Shown piece by piece: positions 29,565-39,115 of a stretch of 64,000 nucleotides of DNA; positions within the stretch are counted from its first letter, which is position 1; each line of letters begins with the position of its first letter. The notes beneath the pieces were generated by a model, which did no database searches, was not told the origin of the DNA, and saw only the letters and a list, made by a program, of their open reading frames with translations. The stretch is from Phyllobacterium chamaecytisi (GTDB lineage: Bacteria; Pseudomonadota; Alphaproteobacteria; Rhizobiales; Rhizobiaceae): positions 669,224-733,223 of the forward strand of contig NZ_JAIQWW010000001.1 of the NCBI RefSeq assembly GCF_020164455.1, read 5' to 3'. A program made the translations under genes and the position numbers.

Positions 29565-30047
29565 ATGGCTATTTCTGTTGCCATTGAAACGCCACTGCAG
29601 GATGACGTAAGGGCGCTGGTTAGCGACCTTAATGATCATCTTTTGCCGCTGTCGCCCATCGAGTTCCAGTTCAAGATGACTGTGGAACAGATGGCGGGCG
29701 CAGATACGACGGTTTTCGTGGCGCGCGACGAGAATGGTGTGGCAGTCGGTTGCGGCGCTCTGAAAGACCATGGAAATCACGTTGGCGAGGTGAAGCGCAT
29801 GTTCACGCGGCCGACGGTGCGGGGCCAGCGCGTCGGGTCGGCCTTGCTCGAGGCCATAACCGAACTCGCCAAGGAAAAGGGTGTCACGCGGCTCGTTCTC
29901 GAAACGGGCGTTGGAGCGGGTTTCGCCGACGCATACCGGCTTTACGAGCGCTCGGGGTTCACGCGTTGCGGCGTCCTCCTCGATTATCCGGACTCGGAAC
30001 ACAGTGCATTTTACGAAAAGTGGCTGGCCCTCGCGCCAGCTCAATAA
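29565..30047 (+). CDS. GNAT family N-acetyltransferase
   Basis: A 160-aa GNAT with the acetyl-CoA loop VRGQRVGSALLEAI (R/Q-x-x-G-x-G/A pattern near residue 88) and the C-terminal AYRLYERSGFTRCG. It lies 8 bp after gatC and 15 bp before gatA, so it is part of the gat operon; such an insertion is seen in some rhizobia. The acceptor substrate is not predictable. Confidence 0.85.
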   Translation: MAISVAIETPLQDDVRALVSDLNDHLLPLSPIEFQFKMTVEQMAGADTTVFVARDENGVAVGCGALKDHGNHVGEVKRMFTRPTVRGQRVGSALLEAITELAKEKGVTRLVLETGVGAGFADAYRLYERSGFTRCGVLLDYPDSEHSAFYEKWLALAPAQ

Positions 30048-30062
30048 GGACCAGAAAAGACT

Positions 30063-31544
30063 ATGACCGATCTGACCGCTCTCACCATTGCCGAGGCGCG
30101 CGAGCAGCTGAAAGCCAAGGCGATCACCGCCACTGAGCTGACTGGCGCTTATATCCAGGCGATCGAGAACGCTAACGAGGTACTGAACGCCTATATCGTC
30201 ACCACGCCGGAAAAGGCGCTGAAGATGGCGAAAGCTTCGGATGCGCGCCTTGCTTCGGGCAATGCCGGAGCGCTCGAAGGCATTCCGCTTGGCATCAAGG
30301 ACCTGTTCGGTACCGAAGGCATCCACACCCAGGCCGCATCGCATATCCTCGACGGATTCAAGCCGCATTACGAGTCGACCGTCACCGCCAATCTCTGGGC
30401 GGATGGCGCGGTCATGCTCGGCAAGCTCAACATGGATGAGTTTGCCATGGGATCGTCGAACGAAACTTCCTACTATGGTCCCGTGAAGAACCCGTGGCGC
30501 GCCAAAGGTTCCAACACCGATCTTGTACCCGGCGGTTCCTCTGGCGGCTCGGCGGCTGCCGTTGCTGCACGGCTTTGCGCCGGTGCCACCGCCACCGATA
30601 CGGGCGGTTCGATCCGCCAGCCAGCCGCATTTACCGGCACTGTCGGCATCAAACCGACCTATGGCCGCTGCTCGCGCTGGGGCATCGTCGCCTTTGCCTC
30701 TTCGCTGGATCAGGCCGGGCCGATTGCCCGCGACGTGCGTGATGCGGCCATCCTGCTCAAATCCATGGCATCGGTCGACGCGAAGGACACGACGTCGGTC
30801 GATATAGCCGTGCCGGACTACGAGTCGGCCATCGGCAAGCCGCTTGCCGGCCTCAAGATTGGTATTCCCAAGGAGTACCGCGTCGATGGTATGCCGGAAG
30901 AAATCGAAAAGCTGTGGCAGCAGGGCATTGCATGGCTGAAAGACGCCGGCGCTTCGATCGTCGATATCTCGCTGCCGCATACGAAATATGCACTGCCCGC
31001 CTATTATATCGTGGCGCCTGCCGAGGCTTCATCGAACCTTGCCCGCTATGATGGCGTACGCTACGGCCTGCGCGTTCCCGGCAAGGACATCGTGGACATG
31101 TACGAAAGGACCCGCGCCACCGGCTTCGGCGAAGAGGTCAAGCGCCGCATCATGATCGGCACATATGTGCTGTCTGCCGGGTATTACGACGCCTACTACC
31201 TTCAGGCGCAGAAGGTGCGGAACCTGATCAAGAAGGACTTCGAAGACGTCTTCCACGCGGGTGTCGATGCGATCCTGACGCCAGCCACGCCTTCGGCTGC
31301 ATTCGGCATTGCGGATCAGGATATGGCGGCAGACCCGGTCAAAATGTATCTCAATGACATCTTCACCGTCACCGTGAACATGGCGGGTCTTCCGGGCATC
31401 GCTGTCCCCGCTGGCCTCGATGCACGCGGACTGCCGCTCGGATTGCAGCTGATCGGGCGGCCGTTCGACGAGGAAACGCTTTTTCAGACCGCCTATGTCA
31501 TCGAACAGGCAGCAGGCAAGTTCAACGCTCCGAAATGGTGGTAG
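30063..31544 (+). CDS. gatA: Asp/Glu-tRNA amidotransferase subunit A
   Basis: Glutaminase subunit of GatCAB, 493 aa, of the amidase-signature family. The catalytic triad is visible as Lys in GIKDLFGT (about 78), the cis-Ser in [14 protein letters not shown] (about 158) and the nucleophile Ser in [13 protein letters not shown] (about 181). gatB is not found downstream in this window and must lie elsewhere, since GatC and GatA alone are not functional. Confidence 0.95.
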   Translation: MTDLTALTIAEAREQLKAKAITATELTGAYIQAIENANEVLNAYIVTTPEKALKMAKASDARLASGNAGALEGIPLGIKDLFGTEGIHTQAASHILDGFKPHYESTVTANLWADGAVMLGKLNMDEFAMGSSNETSYYGPVKNPWRAKGSNTDLVPGGSSGGSAAAVAARLCAGATATDTGGSIRQPAAFTGTVGIKPTYGRCSRWGIVAFASSLDQAGPIARDVRDAAILLKSMASVDAKDTTSVDIAVPDYESAIGKPLAGLKIGIPKEYRVDGMPEEIEKLWQQGIAWLKDAGASIVDISLPHTKYALPAYYIVAPAEASSNLARYDGVRYGLRVPGKDIVDMYERTRATGFGEEVKRRIMIGTYVLSAGYYDAYYLQAQKVRNLIKKDFEDVFHAGVDAILTPATPSAAFGIADQDMAADPVKMYLNDIFTVTVNMAGLPGIAVPAGLDARGLPLGLQLIGRPFDEETLFQTAYVIEQAAGKFNAPKWW

Positions 31545-32014
31545 TCAGGCGTGCAATAGAAGCCGACATTGCAGTCATCGCTGCGGTCGGCGCCCGCGCC
31601 TGGGCGTCAAACGTTTTTTCGTTCGAACCCGAATTGCCCGGCATGCGAATGCACGTCGAAAAGGCATTCCGCGCCTTCGCAGATTCGTCCTACACAAATG
31701 TTCTGGTGGGTGAACTGGACAACGTCGTGCTTGGTTGGGGCGCCCGGGAAGAGGACAACGATTATATCTCCGATCTGTGGGTCGATCCCGTCGTTCAGGG
31801 CCAAGGGATCGGTTCGGCAATTCTCCGCACCTTGATGTCCAATATTCGCGACGCGGGGTATTTGCGTGCGCGGATCAGCACCCATGCGCGCAATGTGAAG
31901 GCCATCCGTCTCTACGAGCGCGAAGGCTTCACTGTCATCGAACAGGGGCCGGAATGGTCGACGAGCCTCGAGCGTGAGATGGACAAGGTAAAAATGCTGG
32001 CGGAGCTGAGATAG
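31535..32014 (+). CDS. GNAT family N-acetyltransferase
   Basis: A 159-aa RimI-like acetyltransferase with [14 protein letters not shown] (acetyl-CoA P-loop, near residue 89) and [13 protein letters not shown] at the C-terminal motif. It overlaps gatA by 10 bp, hence translational coupling. Not closely similar to the GNAT between gatC and gatA. Target unknown. Confidence 0.85.
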   Translation: MVVVRRAIEADIAVIAAVGARAWASNVFSFEPELPGMRMHVEKAFRAFADSSYTNVLVGELDNVVLGWGAREEDNDYISDLWVDPVVQGQGIGSAILRTLMSNIRDAGYLRARISTHARNVKAIRLYEREGFTVIEQGPEWSTSLEREMDKVKMLAELR

Positions 32015-32015
32015 G

Positions 32016-32810
32016 ATGTTCTTCACTCTGTCCAAAATCCTCTGGTTCTTTGCCGAGCCGCTGAATTTCTCCATATTGCTGATCGGTCTGACGTTTTTTC
32101 TGCTGCTGCTGACTTGGCGGCGTTTCGCTTTGGTGACAGCGGCGGGGGCTTTTCTGATCCTCGGCCTTGGTGCTTGGACGTCGTTGGGCGCGTTGATGAT
32201 GCATCCGCTTGAGGACCGCTTTCAGCGCCCGGTCTCGTTGCCGGAAAAGATCGACGGGATCATTGTGCTAGGCGGCGGTTTCGAGGGTGGCGTGAATCTT
32301 GTCCGCGGTGGTTATGAGATGAACTCCAGCGGCGACCGGTTTGTCGAGGCGGCTATTCTCGCAGCGCGTCATCCGCAAGCCAAGGTCGTCGTGACTGGTG
32401 GATCGGGTAATTTGTTGCTCAAGGGCGAGGGCGATGGTGTGACGGCACCCCGCTTGTTGACAGCACTCGGCATCGCCCCGGATCGGCTCATCATGGAAAG
32501 CCAGTCGCGCAACACTTATGAAAATGCGGTTTTCACGAAGGATATGGTGAAGCCGAAACCCGGCGAAACCTGGGTACTGATTACGTCGGCCTTTCATATG
32601 CCGCGCTCCATGGGGATCTTTCGCACGGTCGGGTTCAATGTCGTGCCTTGGCCCTCCGACTACCGGACTTCAGGTGATGAAGGCATAGGTGTGACGCATG
32701 ACAATCCGCAGGATTCGCTGCAGAACGTGTCGATAGCACTGAGAGAATGGATTGGACTCGTCGCCTACCGGCTGACGGGGCGGACGGGCGAGCTTTTGCC
32801 ATCGCCATGA
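32016..32810 (+). CDS. YdcF family protein (DUF218)
   Basis: A 264-aa protein with two N-terminal membrane helices (LNFSILLIGLTFFLLLL and AAGAFLILGLGAWTSL), then the DUF218 domain: IDGIIVLGGGFEGG, VVVTGGSGN, ESQSRNTYENA and TSAFHMPRSMGIF. The E. coli relative ElyC is linked to peptidoglycan precursor handling. It follows the GNAT stop by 1 bp and ends in an ATGA overlap with the flavoprotein gene. Confidence 0.9.
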   Translation: MFFTLSKILWFFAEPLNFSILLIGLTFFLLLLTWRRFALVTAAGAFLILGLGAWTSLGALMMHPLEDRFQRPVSLPEKIDGIIVLGGGFEGGVNLVRGGYEMNSSGDRFVEAAILAARHPQAKVVVTGGSGNLLLKGEGDGVTAPRLLTALGIAPDRLIMESQSRNTYENAVFTKDMVKPKPGETWVLITSAFHMPRSMGIFRTVGFNVVPWPSDYRTSGDEGIGVTHDNPQDSLQNVSIALREWIGLVAYRLTGRTGELLPSP

Positions 32811-33985
32811 AACAGGTGGACGTCCTCATCATAGGTGCTGGCGCTGCAGGCATGATGTGCGCCATTGAGGCAGGTAAGCGCGGCCGCTCGGTACTCATTG
32901 TCGACCATGCCGCCGCGCCCGGCGAAAAGATCCGCATATCGGGCGGTGGCCGCTGCAATTTCACCAATCTCCATGCTGCACCTCAGAACTTTATCAGCAA
33001 GAATCCGCATTTTTGCATTTCGGCCCTGCGGCGCTACACCCAGCGCGATTTTGTCGGTCTCGTTGATCGCCATGGCATTGCCTGGCATGAAAAGACGCTC
33101 GGCCAACTCTTTTGCGATGGCTCGGCAAAGCAGATCATAGATATGCTGGTTGCGGAAATGAAGCGGGCCGGGGTTGAGCTCCGTTTGCGTACGACGGTCG
33201 ATGCTGTCGCGAAATCAGGCGACGCATTTGAACTCGATCTGTCGGGCGAACGCGTACGGTGTTCGTCCTTCGTCGTTGCTTGCGGCGGAAAATCCATACC
33301 GAAAATGGGCGCGACTGGTTTCGGTTACGATATTGCCCGACAATTTGGGCTTTCGCTCACCGAAACACGCCCGGCGCTGGTGCCACTGACTTTCGACGAG
33401 AACACGCTTGTTCCGCTCAAGCCCCTGTCCGGCATTTCCGTCGATGCCGTTGTGAGTCACGGCAAAACCAGGTTCAGCGAGGCCATGCTGTTTACTCATC
33501 GCGGTCTGAGTGGTCCGTCTATCCTGCAGATTTCATCCTATTGGCGGGAAGGCGATGTGATTTCTGTTGCCATGCTGCCGGGCGTCAAGGTCTTCGAGGC
33601 ACTGCGCGCCGCACGCACCCGCAACGGCCGGCAAGCGCTGCAGACGGCGCTTGGTGAATTATTACCGAAACGCCTGGCACAACTGATCGCGGAGAACAGC
33701 GGGATAGAAGCGCATCTGGCGGATATTTCGGACAAGCAGCTTCTTGCCGTGGAAAGATCGGTCAATGAATGGCAAGTCAGACCAGCAGGGTCCGAAGGCT
33801 ACCGTACAGCGGAGGTGACGCTCGGCGGCGTCGATACGGATATGCTTGACCAGAAAACGATGGAAGCCAGATCCACAAAAGGTCTTTATTTTGTCGGTGA
33901 AGTCGTCGATGTAACCGGTTGGCTCGGCGGCTATAATTTTCAATGGGCATGGTCATCTGGCTGGGTTGCAGGGCAGGCGGTATAG
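32807..33985 (+). CDS. NAD(P)/FAD-dependent oxidoreductase, HI0933 family
   Basis: A 392-aa flavoprotein. The FAD-binding GxGxxG is in DVLIIGAGAAGMMCAIEAG at the N-terminus; GEKIRISGGGRCNFTN is the signature of the HI0933/BaiN family, and WLGGYNFQWAWSSG closes the FAD fold. The enzymatic reaction is unknown for most members. The start is ATG 32807, within the ATGA overlap with ydcF. Confidence 0.9.
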   Translation: MKQVDVLIIGAGAAGMMCAIEAGKRGRSVLIVDHAAAPGEKIRISGGGRCNFTNLHAAPQNFISKNPHFCISALRRYTQRDFVGLVDRHGIAWHEKTLGQLFCDGSAKQIIDMLVAEMKRAGVELRLRTTVDAVAKSGDAFELDLSGERVRCSSFVVACGGKSIPKMGATGFGYDIARQFGLSLTETRPALVPLTFDENTLVPLKPLSGISVDAVVSHGKTRFSEAMLFTHRGLSGPSILQISSYWREGDVISVAMLPGVKVFEALRAARTRNGRQALQTALGELLPKRLAQLIAENSGIEAHLADISDKQLLAVERSVNEWQVRPAGSEGYRTAEVTLGGVDTDMLDQKTMEARSTKGLYFVGEVVDVTGWLGGYNFQWAWSSGWVAGQAV

Positions 33986-34061
33986 CAACGCGATTATTGG
34001 TTTCAATCGTGAACTCTATCGCTATCATTACCGGATAAAAAATTGATCTCGGGAGAAGCGC

Positions 34062-34427
34062 ATGACAATTCTGGGAAGTTGCCATTGTGGCGCGATCAAA
34101 TTCGAAATCAGTGAGGCGCCGACCATTGTAACGGCGTGCACCTGTACGTTTTGCACAAAACGCGGTGCGATATGGGCGTATTTTACTCCCGATCAGGTGA
34201 AGCTTTCGGCAACGCCCGAGGCCGATACAGTCTATTCGCGCAATGGCATGAACAAGCACCATCACTGCAACGTTTGCGGTTGCGGGACATTTTCACGAGT
34301 TCCGACATGGACTGATTACAAGCCGGATTTCGACAAGCCACGAATTAGCATTAACGTCCGCCTCTTCGACAATTTCGATATAGGTTCGTTACCGCTGGAA
34401 ACGCTGGACGGGAGAAATCTCTGGTAA
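34062..34427 (+). CDS. GFA/CENP-V family protein
   Basis: A 121-aa zinc protein with CHCGAIKFE (residues 5-13), CTCTFCTKRGAIW and CNVCGCGTF, the Cys ligands of the glutathione-dependent formaldehyde-activating enzyme (GFA) fold. Family members are mostly annotated as carbon-sulfur lyases; activity is unproven. Stands alone; RBS GGGAGAA. Not part of the upstream operon (76-bp gap). Confidence 0.88.
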   Translation: MTILGSCHCGAIKFEISEAPTIVTACTCTFCTKRGAIWAYFTPDQVKLSATPEADTVYSRNGMNKHHHCNVCGCGTFSRVPTWTDYKPDFDKPRISINVRLFDNFDIGSLPLETLDGRNLW

Positions 34428-34493
34428 GTCATTGCCTCAGCGAGGGAATCCTGCTTCCCTGAGCATGTTCGTTGCAAGCAGGGAGGTACGGCC

Positions 34494-34673
34494 ATGTGGA
34501 TCAATCTGACTGACGTCAATGGCGATCACATTACACTTAACTTCGCTCATGTCGTCTCTTTCAACCCGTATGGAACAGGGACCCACATTGTGACAACCAC
34601 GGCGGGGCTGACGTTCTTCGTGAAGGAAACCACCGAAGAAATTCAGCGCAAAGTCGGAATTACGACCAGTTAG
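34494..34673 (+). CDS. FlbD-like small protein (59 aa)
   Basis: Reads MWINLTDVNGDHITLNFAHV then VSFNPYGTGTHIVTTTAGLT and FFVKETTEEIQRKVGITTS. The beta-hairpin pattern (MI-L-NG--hhLN followed by a thr-rich strand and hhVKES-eEv) resembles FlbD, a small protein usually coded in flagellar operons. No flagellar gene is nearby. GGGAGG eight bases before the ATG is a strong ribosome-binding site. A hairpin at 34703-34734 may end the transcript. The FlbD link is by pattern only. Confidence 0.65.
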   Translation: MWINLTDVNGDHITLNFAHVVSFNPYGTGTHIVTTTAGLTFFVKETTEEIQRKVGITTS

Positions 34674-34992
34674 GCAATACGTACTGTTTCGGCGAAGAGA
34701 GGGGCAGTGGAGGTCCTTGCGACCGCTCATTGCCTTAAGATTGTAAAGAAAATCACTCTTCCGTGCGTTGCCCAAACCCCACAATTGGTATTTATATTGT
34801 GAACACGCGCGGGTTGTCCTTGCCTTTGTCACATTTGTCGCTCAATTGCGTCAACGAGTTACCGGCATTGCACTATTCGATTGCCGGACCGGGAAGACCT
34901 TCGGAATTGGTGTCTTCCACGATGCAATCTGCATGATCTGCTCATGCATTGGTAACGCACATGCCAACAGGTGAAATGGGTTCCGGATACAA
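34674..34992. other. Intergenic region upstream of the PBP1A gene
   Basis: The 319 bp contain a stem-loop (34703-34734, arms GGCAGTG/CATTGCC with inner GGTC/GACC) after the FlbD-like gene and presumably the mrcA promoter. An open frame (34768-34974) lacks a ribosome-binding site and any recognisable similarity, so I do not call it. Confidence 0.45.
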
Positions 34993-37452
34993 ATGATACG
35001 CTTGATCGGATATTTTTTCGGAATCGGCACTGTCATGGCGCTTCTGGGAGCGGGTGCCGTCGCGCTCTACGTTGTCAACATGTCGAAGGATTTGCCCGAC
35101 TACGAAGTGCTGGCGAAGTATGAGCCGCCGGTCATGACACGCATTCACTCGTCCGACGGTTCGTTGATGGCAGAATTCGCGCGCCAGCGCCGGCTCTATT
35201 TGCCAATCCAGGCAGTTCCCGATCGCGTCAAGGCAGCGTTCATCTCGGCAGAAGACAAGAATTTCTATCAACATCCCGGTGTAGATATTGCTGGTCTTAC
35301 CCGTGCAGTCATCACCAATGTCCAGAATTGGGGCTCACGCCGCCCGGTTGGTGCATCGACGATTACACAGCAGGTTGCAAAGAACTTCCTCCTGAGCAAC
35401 GACCAGACGATCGGGCGCAAGGTCAAGGAGGCGATTCTTTCCTTTCGCATCGAGCAGGCCTATTCCAAGGATCGTATTCTCGAACTCTATCTGAACGAAA
35501 TTTTCTTTGGCTTGAACTCCTACGGTATCGCCGGGGCTGCGCTGACCTACTACAACAAATCGGTCAATGAACTGACCGTAGCCGAAGCAGCTTACCTCGC
35601 AGCGCTGCCCAAGGGCCCATCGAATTACCACCCGTTCCGACAGCCGGACCGGGCCGTCGAGCGCCGTAACTGGGTAATCGACCGCATGGCTGAAAATGGC
35701 TATGTGACCGCCGAGGAAGCAAAAGTGGCCAAGACGGAACCGCTCGGCGTCACGCCGCGTCACACTGGCAATTATCTCTTTGCTTCCGAATATTTTACGG
35801 AAGAAGTCCGGCGTCAAATCATCGCCCGCTATGGCGAAAATGCCCTCTACGAGGGCGGCCTGTCGGTTCGCACAACGCTCGATCCGAAAATGCAGGTGCA
35901 GGCGCGCGCAGCGTTGCAGCATGGCTTGTTCAAATATGATGAAGCGCGAGGCTATCGCGGCGCCTACAAAACCATTTCGATGAACGGCGACTGGGGCATT
36001 CCTCTATCAGAAATAAAGGCGTTTTCCGATGTCCCTGATTGGCAGTTGGCCGTCGTTCTCGAGGTCACGCCGGAGCAAGCCACCATCGGGCTTCAGCCTG
36101 AGCGGGACGCATCGGACAAGCTCGTCGCCGAACGCAAGCAGGGCACCATCGCAGCGGCGGATGTCAAATGGGCATTCCGCCTGCTCAATGATGAAAAGCG
36201 CACCACTGCGAAATCGCTGGAGAGCGTGTTCAACGTCGGTGATGTGATCTTCGTTCAGAGGAAGGATGGCAGCGACACCGAATTCGATCTGCATCAGGTG
36301 CCGAAAATCGAAGGGGGTGCGGTGGCGATGGATCCGCATACGGGGCGCGTGCTTGCGATGGTCGGCGGCTTCTCCTTTGCCGAATCCGAATTCAACCGGG
36401 CAACGCAGGCAATGCGTCAGCCGGGCTCGTCTTTCAAACCTTTCGTCTACTCCGCTGCGCTCGACAACGGCTACACACCGGCGTCGGTTGTGCTCGATGG
36501 ACCCATCTCCGTCGATCAGGGCGGCAGTCTTGGAATCTGGGCGCCGAAGAACTACGGCGGCAAATTCGCTGGGCCGTCGACATTGCGCTACGGTATCGAG
36601 CAGTCGCGCAATCTGATGACTGTGCGACTGGCCCAGGACATGGGCATGAAACTTGTGGCCGAATATGCCGAACGGTTCGGTATTTACGACAAGATGCTGC
36701 CGGTTCTCGCCATGGCACTCGGCTCCGGCGAAACGACGGTTCTGCGCATGGTCACGGGTTACTCGATCATTGCAAATGGTGGTCGCAAGATAACACCGTC
36801 GATGATCGACCGGATACAGGACCGCTACGGCAAGACGATTTTCAAGCATGACGAGCGCAAGTGCGATAATTGTTCGGCGGACGAGTGGAAAAATCAGCCG
36901 GAACCCGAGCTGATCGACGATCGCGATCAGGTGCTCGACCCGATGACCGCCTATCAAATCACCTCCATGATGGAGGGCGTGGTTCAGCGCGGCACTGCGA
37001 CGATCCTGAAAAGCCTCAACCGACCAATAGCCGGCAAGACCGGAACCACGAACGATGAAAAAGACGCCTGGTTCATCGGTTTCACGCCGGATCTGGTCTT
37101 CGGTGTCTACCTTGGGTATGACAATCCTTCGCCCATGGGTCACGGTTTTACCGGTAGTGGTCTTGCGGCACCCGTGTTCAAGGATTTTGCTGAAGCTGCG
37201 CTCCAGGGGCAGCGCTCCGTCGATTTCCGCGTGCCGGAAGGCATGAGCATTCTTCCGATCGATCGCAAGACAGGCATGCGAGCATCGCCTGGTGGTCCAA
37301 ATGTGATCATGGAAGCTTTCAAGCCGGGTACAGGACCTGCCGACAGCTATTCCGTCATCGGCATGGATACGTTCTCTGAAGGCTCGCCTGTGGGCGTGCA
37401 GTCGCCGAACGTCAATCGGGCGATACAGGGCGGCGGCGGCGGCCTCTTCTGA
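34993..37452 (+). CDS. mrcA: Class A penicillin-binding protein 1A
   Basis: Bifunctional peptidoglycan synthase, 819 aa. One N-terminal membrane anchor (FFGIGTVMALLGAGAVALY) precedes the GT51 glycosyltransferase domain with FISAEDKNFYQHPGVD (catalytic Glu near 85) and the transpeptidase domain with SSFKPF (Ser-x-x-Lys near 479), the SxN region and GKTGTTNDEKDAW (KTG near 681). Ends in a Gly-rich tail. In Brucella the order amiC-mrcA-prfB is usual; here amiC is not visible upstream. Confidence 0.95.
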   Translation: MIRLIGYFFGIGTVMALLGAGAVALYVVNMSKDLPDYEVLAKYEPPVMTRIHSSDGSLMAEFARQRRLYLPIQAVPDRVKAAFISAEDKNFYQHPGVDIAGLTRAVITNVQNWGSRRPVGASTITQQVAKNFLLSNDQTIGRKVKEAILSFRIEQAYSKDRILELYLNEIFFGLNSYGIAGAALTYYNKSVNELTVAEAAYLAALPKGPSNYHPFRQPDRAVERRNWVIDRMAENGYVTAEEAKVAKTEPLGVTPRHTGNYLFASEYFTEEVRRQIIARYGENALYEGGLSVRTTLDPKMQVQARAALQHGLFKYDEARGYRGAYKTISMNGDWGIPLSEIKAFSDVPDWQLAVVLEVTPEQATIGLQPERDASDKLVAERKQGTIAAADVKWAFRLLNDEKRTTAKSLESVFNVGDVIFVQRKDGSDTEFDLHQVPKIEGGAVAMDPHTGRVLAMVGGFSFAESEFNRATQAMRQPGSSFKPFVYSAALDNGYTPASVVLDGPISVDQGGSLGIWAPKNYGGKFAGPSTLRYGIEQSRNLMTVRLAQDMGMKLVAEYAERFGIYDKMLPVLAMALGSGETTVLRMVTGYSIIANGGRKITPSMIDRIQDRYGKTIFKHDERKCDNCSADEWKNQPEPELIDDRDQVLDPMTAYQITSMMEGVVQRGTATILKSLNRPIAGKTGTTNDEKDAWFIGFTPDLVFGVYLGYDNPSPMGHGFTGSGLAAPVFKDFAEAALQGQRSVDFRVPEGMSILPIDRKTGMRASPGGPNVIMEAFKPGTGPADSYSVIGMDTFSEGSPVGVQSPNVNRAIQGGGGGLF

Positions 37453-37703
37453 CGGGCTTTTCGATAACTTCAGCCTGATGGATATCTGATGCGATTTTCT
37501 CCGCTTCCGATGCTCGTGGACGAAAATGTCCACTGCGCTTCGGGTCTCGAAAATCACACCAGCTACCTCATCAGGCTGAATTCTCAAAAAGCCCCAGCTG
37601 GGTCCTGCCGCGATCATTTGCATCGAACCCGAACACTTTACATCGCGCGGACCAGTCAATATGGTCCGCCGAAATTTGAGCATAGAGAAGGAACGGATTG
37701 CCG

Positions 37704-38832
37704 ATGCGCGCCGAAATCGAGACCCTCGTCGATGAGATCAAGCAGGCCATAAGCCTGCTGAGGAGGCATCTTTGACTGGGATACGTCAATCAAGCGCCTT
37801 GGCTATCTGAATCAGCTCGCCGAAGATCCAACCCTCTGGAACGACGCGCAGGAAGCGCAGAAGCTGATGCGCGAGCGCCAGCAGCTGGAAGACGGCATCA
37901 ATTCGATTCGCACGCTGACGCAGTCGCTCGATGATAATGTCGAACTCATCGCCATGGGCGAGGAGGAGGACGACAAGTCGATCGTGACCGAGGCGGAAGA
38001 GAATATCCGCGCCATCAAACAGGAAGTCGATCGTCGCCAAATCGATACGTTGCTCTCTGGCGAAGCCGACGCAAACGACACGTATCTGGAAGTACATTCC
38101 GGTGCCGGCGGTACGGAAAGCCAGGACTGGGCGAATATGCTCCTGCGCATGTACACGCGCTGGGCAGAGCGCAAGGGCATGAAAGTCGAGCTGCTCGAAG
38201 TCCACAATGGCGAAGAAGCTGGCATCAAATCTGCCACCATCCTGGTCAAGGGGCATAATGCTTACGGTCTTTTGAAGACGGAATCCGGTGTACATCGGCT
38301 CGTGCGCATCTCGCCTTATGATTCAAATGCCCGCAGGCACACGTCGTTTTCGAGCATCTGGGTCTACCCGGTCGTCGATGACAATATCGACATTGCGGTC
38401 ACCGAAGCAGACGTCCGCATCGATACGTATCGCGCATCCGGTGCCGGTGGTCAGCACGTCAACACGACGGACTCGGCGGTTCGTATCACGCATATCGCCA
38501 CGGGTATTGTCGTGCAGTGTCAGGCAGAGCGTTCGCAGCACAAGAACCGCGCGACCGCCTGGTCGATGTTGCGCGCTCGTCTTTATGAGGCGGAACTGGA
38601 AAAGCGAGAACAGGCCGCAGATGCTATTTCAGCCTCCAAGACGGATATCGGCTGGGGACATCAGATCCGCTCCTACGTGTTGCAACCCTATCAGTTGGTG
38701 AAGGATTTGCGCACCGGCGTTGAAAGCACGAGCCCGCAGGATGTACTCGACGGCGATGTCGATATGTTCATGGAGGCCGCTTTGGCCCACCGCGTGCACG
38801 GATCGGATGTCGAAGTCGAAGACATAGCTTGA
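37704..38832 (+). CDS. prfB: Peptide chain release factor 2, with programmed +1 frameshift
   Basis: Recognises UGA and UAA stops. The 5' part (37704-37772, 23 codons) runs into an in-frame TGA; after a +1 shift at CTT-TGA-C translation continues from 37774 to 38832, giving 375 aa, the normal RF2 length. The GGQ motif that triggers peptide release is in [15 protein letters not shown], and [10 protein letters not shown] lies upstream. The joined frame matters: a naive call starts at 37867 and loses the N-terminus. Begins 250 bp after mrcA with AGGA upstream. Confidence 0.95.
37761..37776 (+). promoter_or_regulatory. prfB programmed frameshift site
   Basis: AGGAGGCATCTTTGAC contains an internal Shine-Dalgarno-like AGGAGG, three bases, then the slippery CTT followed by the TGA stop and C. 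This is the autoregulatory RF2 signal: when RF2 is scarce the ribosome slips to +1 and makes more. Confidence 0.92.
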
Positions 38833-38833
38833 T

Positions 38834-39115
38834 TCAGGCCGCTTCGAGTTCAATGTGGACGCGGCGGCCAAGAGCTGTAGCTATATTGACCAACGCGTCT
38901 AGTGAGAACCGCGAAACGCGACCGCGCAACAAGTCATTTATGCGCGGTTGCGTCACATCGCAATGGACGGCTGCCTCGGTCTGTTTCCAACCATTTTCTT
39001 CGATGATCTTGGCGATCTGCCTCATCAGCTCTGCTCTAGTCCGCAGGTTCGCGGCCTCGGCAGGTGTGTCGGCGATCGCATCCCAAACACTATCAAACTT
39101 TTCCATCTCCAGCAT
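38834..39115 (-). CDS. higA: HigA-type antitoxin (XRE family helix-turn-helix)
   Basis: A 93-aa DNA-binding protein with helix-turn-helix WKQTEAAVHCDVTQPRINDL (about residues 44-63) and SLDALVNIATALG. Length and context fit the antitoxin of a HigBA-type pair that represses its own promoter. The start at 39115 has AAAGG upstream; it overlaps the toxin gene end by 23 bp, so the two are co-translated with the toxin first, as in HigBA. Converges with prfB (1-bp gap). Confidence 0.85.
   Translation of the reverse strand: MLEMEKFDSVWDAIADTPAEAANLRTRAELMRQIAKIIEENGWKQTEAAVHCDVTQPRINDLLRGRVSRFSLDALVNIATALGRRVHIELEAA

Noticed and set aside
29256..30980. Long open frame of 574 codons antisense to gatC/gatA
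   Set aside because: It is a shadow frame caused by GC-biased codons of the true genes; it lacks a ribosome-binding site and any domain.
34768..34974. 68-codon open frame before the PBP1A gene
   Set aside because: No ribosome-binding site, Cys-rich improbable protein, and the gap is expected to hold a promoter.
36007..37683. Open frame of 558 codons antisense to mrcA
   Set aside because: Opposite-strand shadow of a well supported penicillin-binding protein gene, with Arg/His-rich non-protein-like composition.
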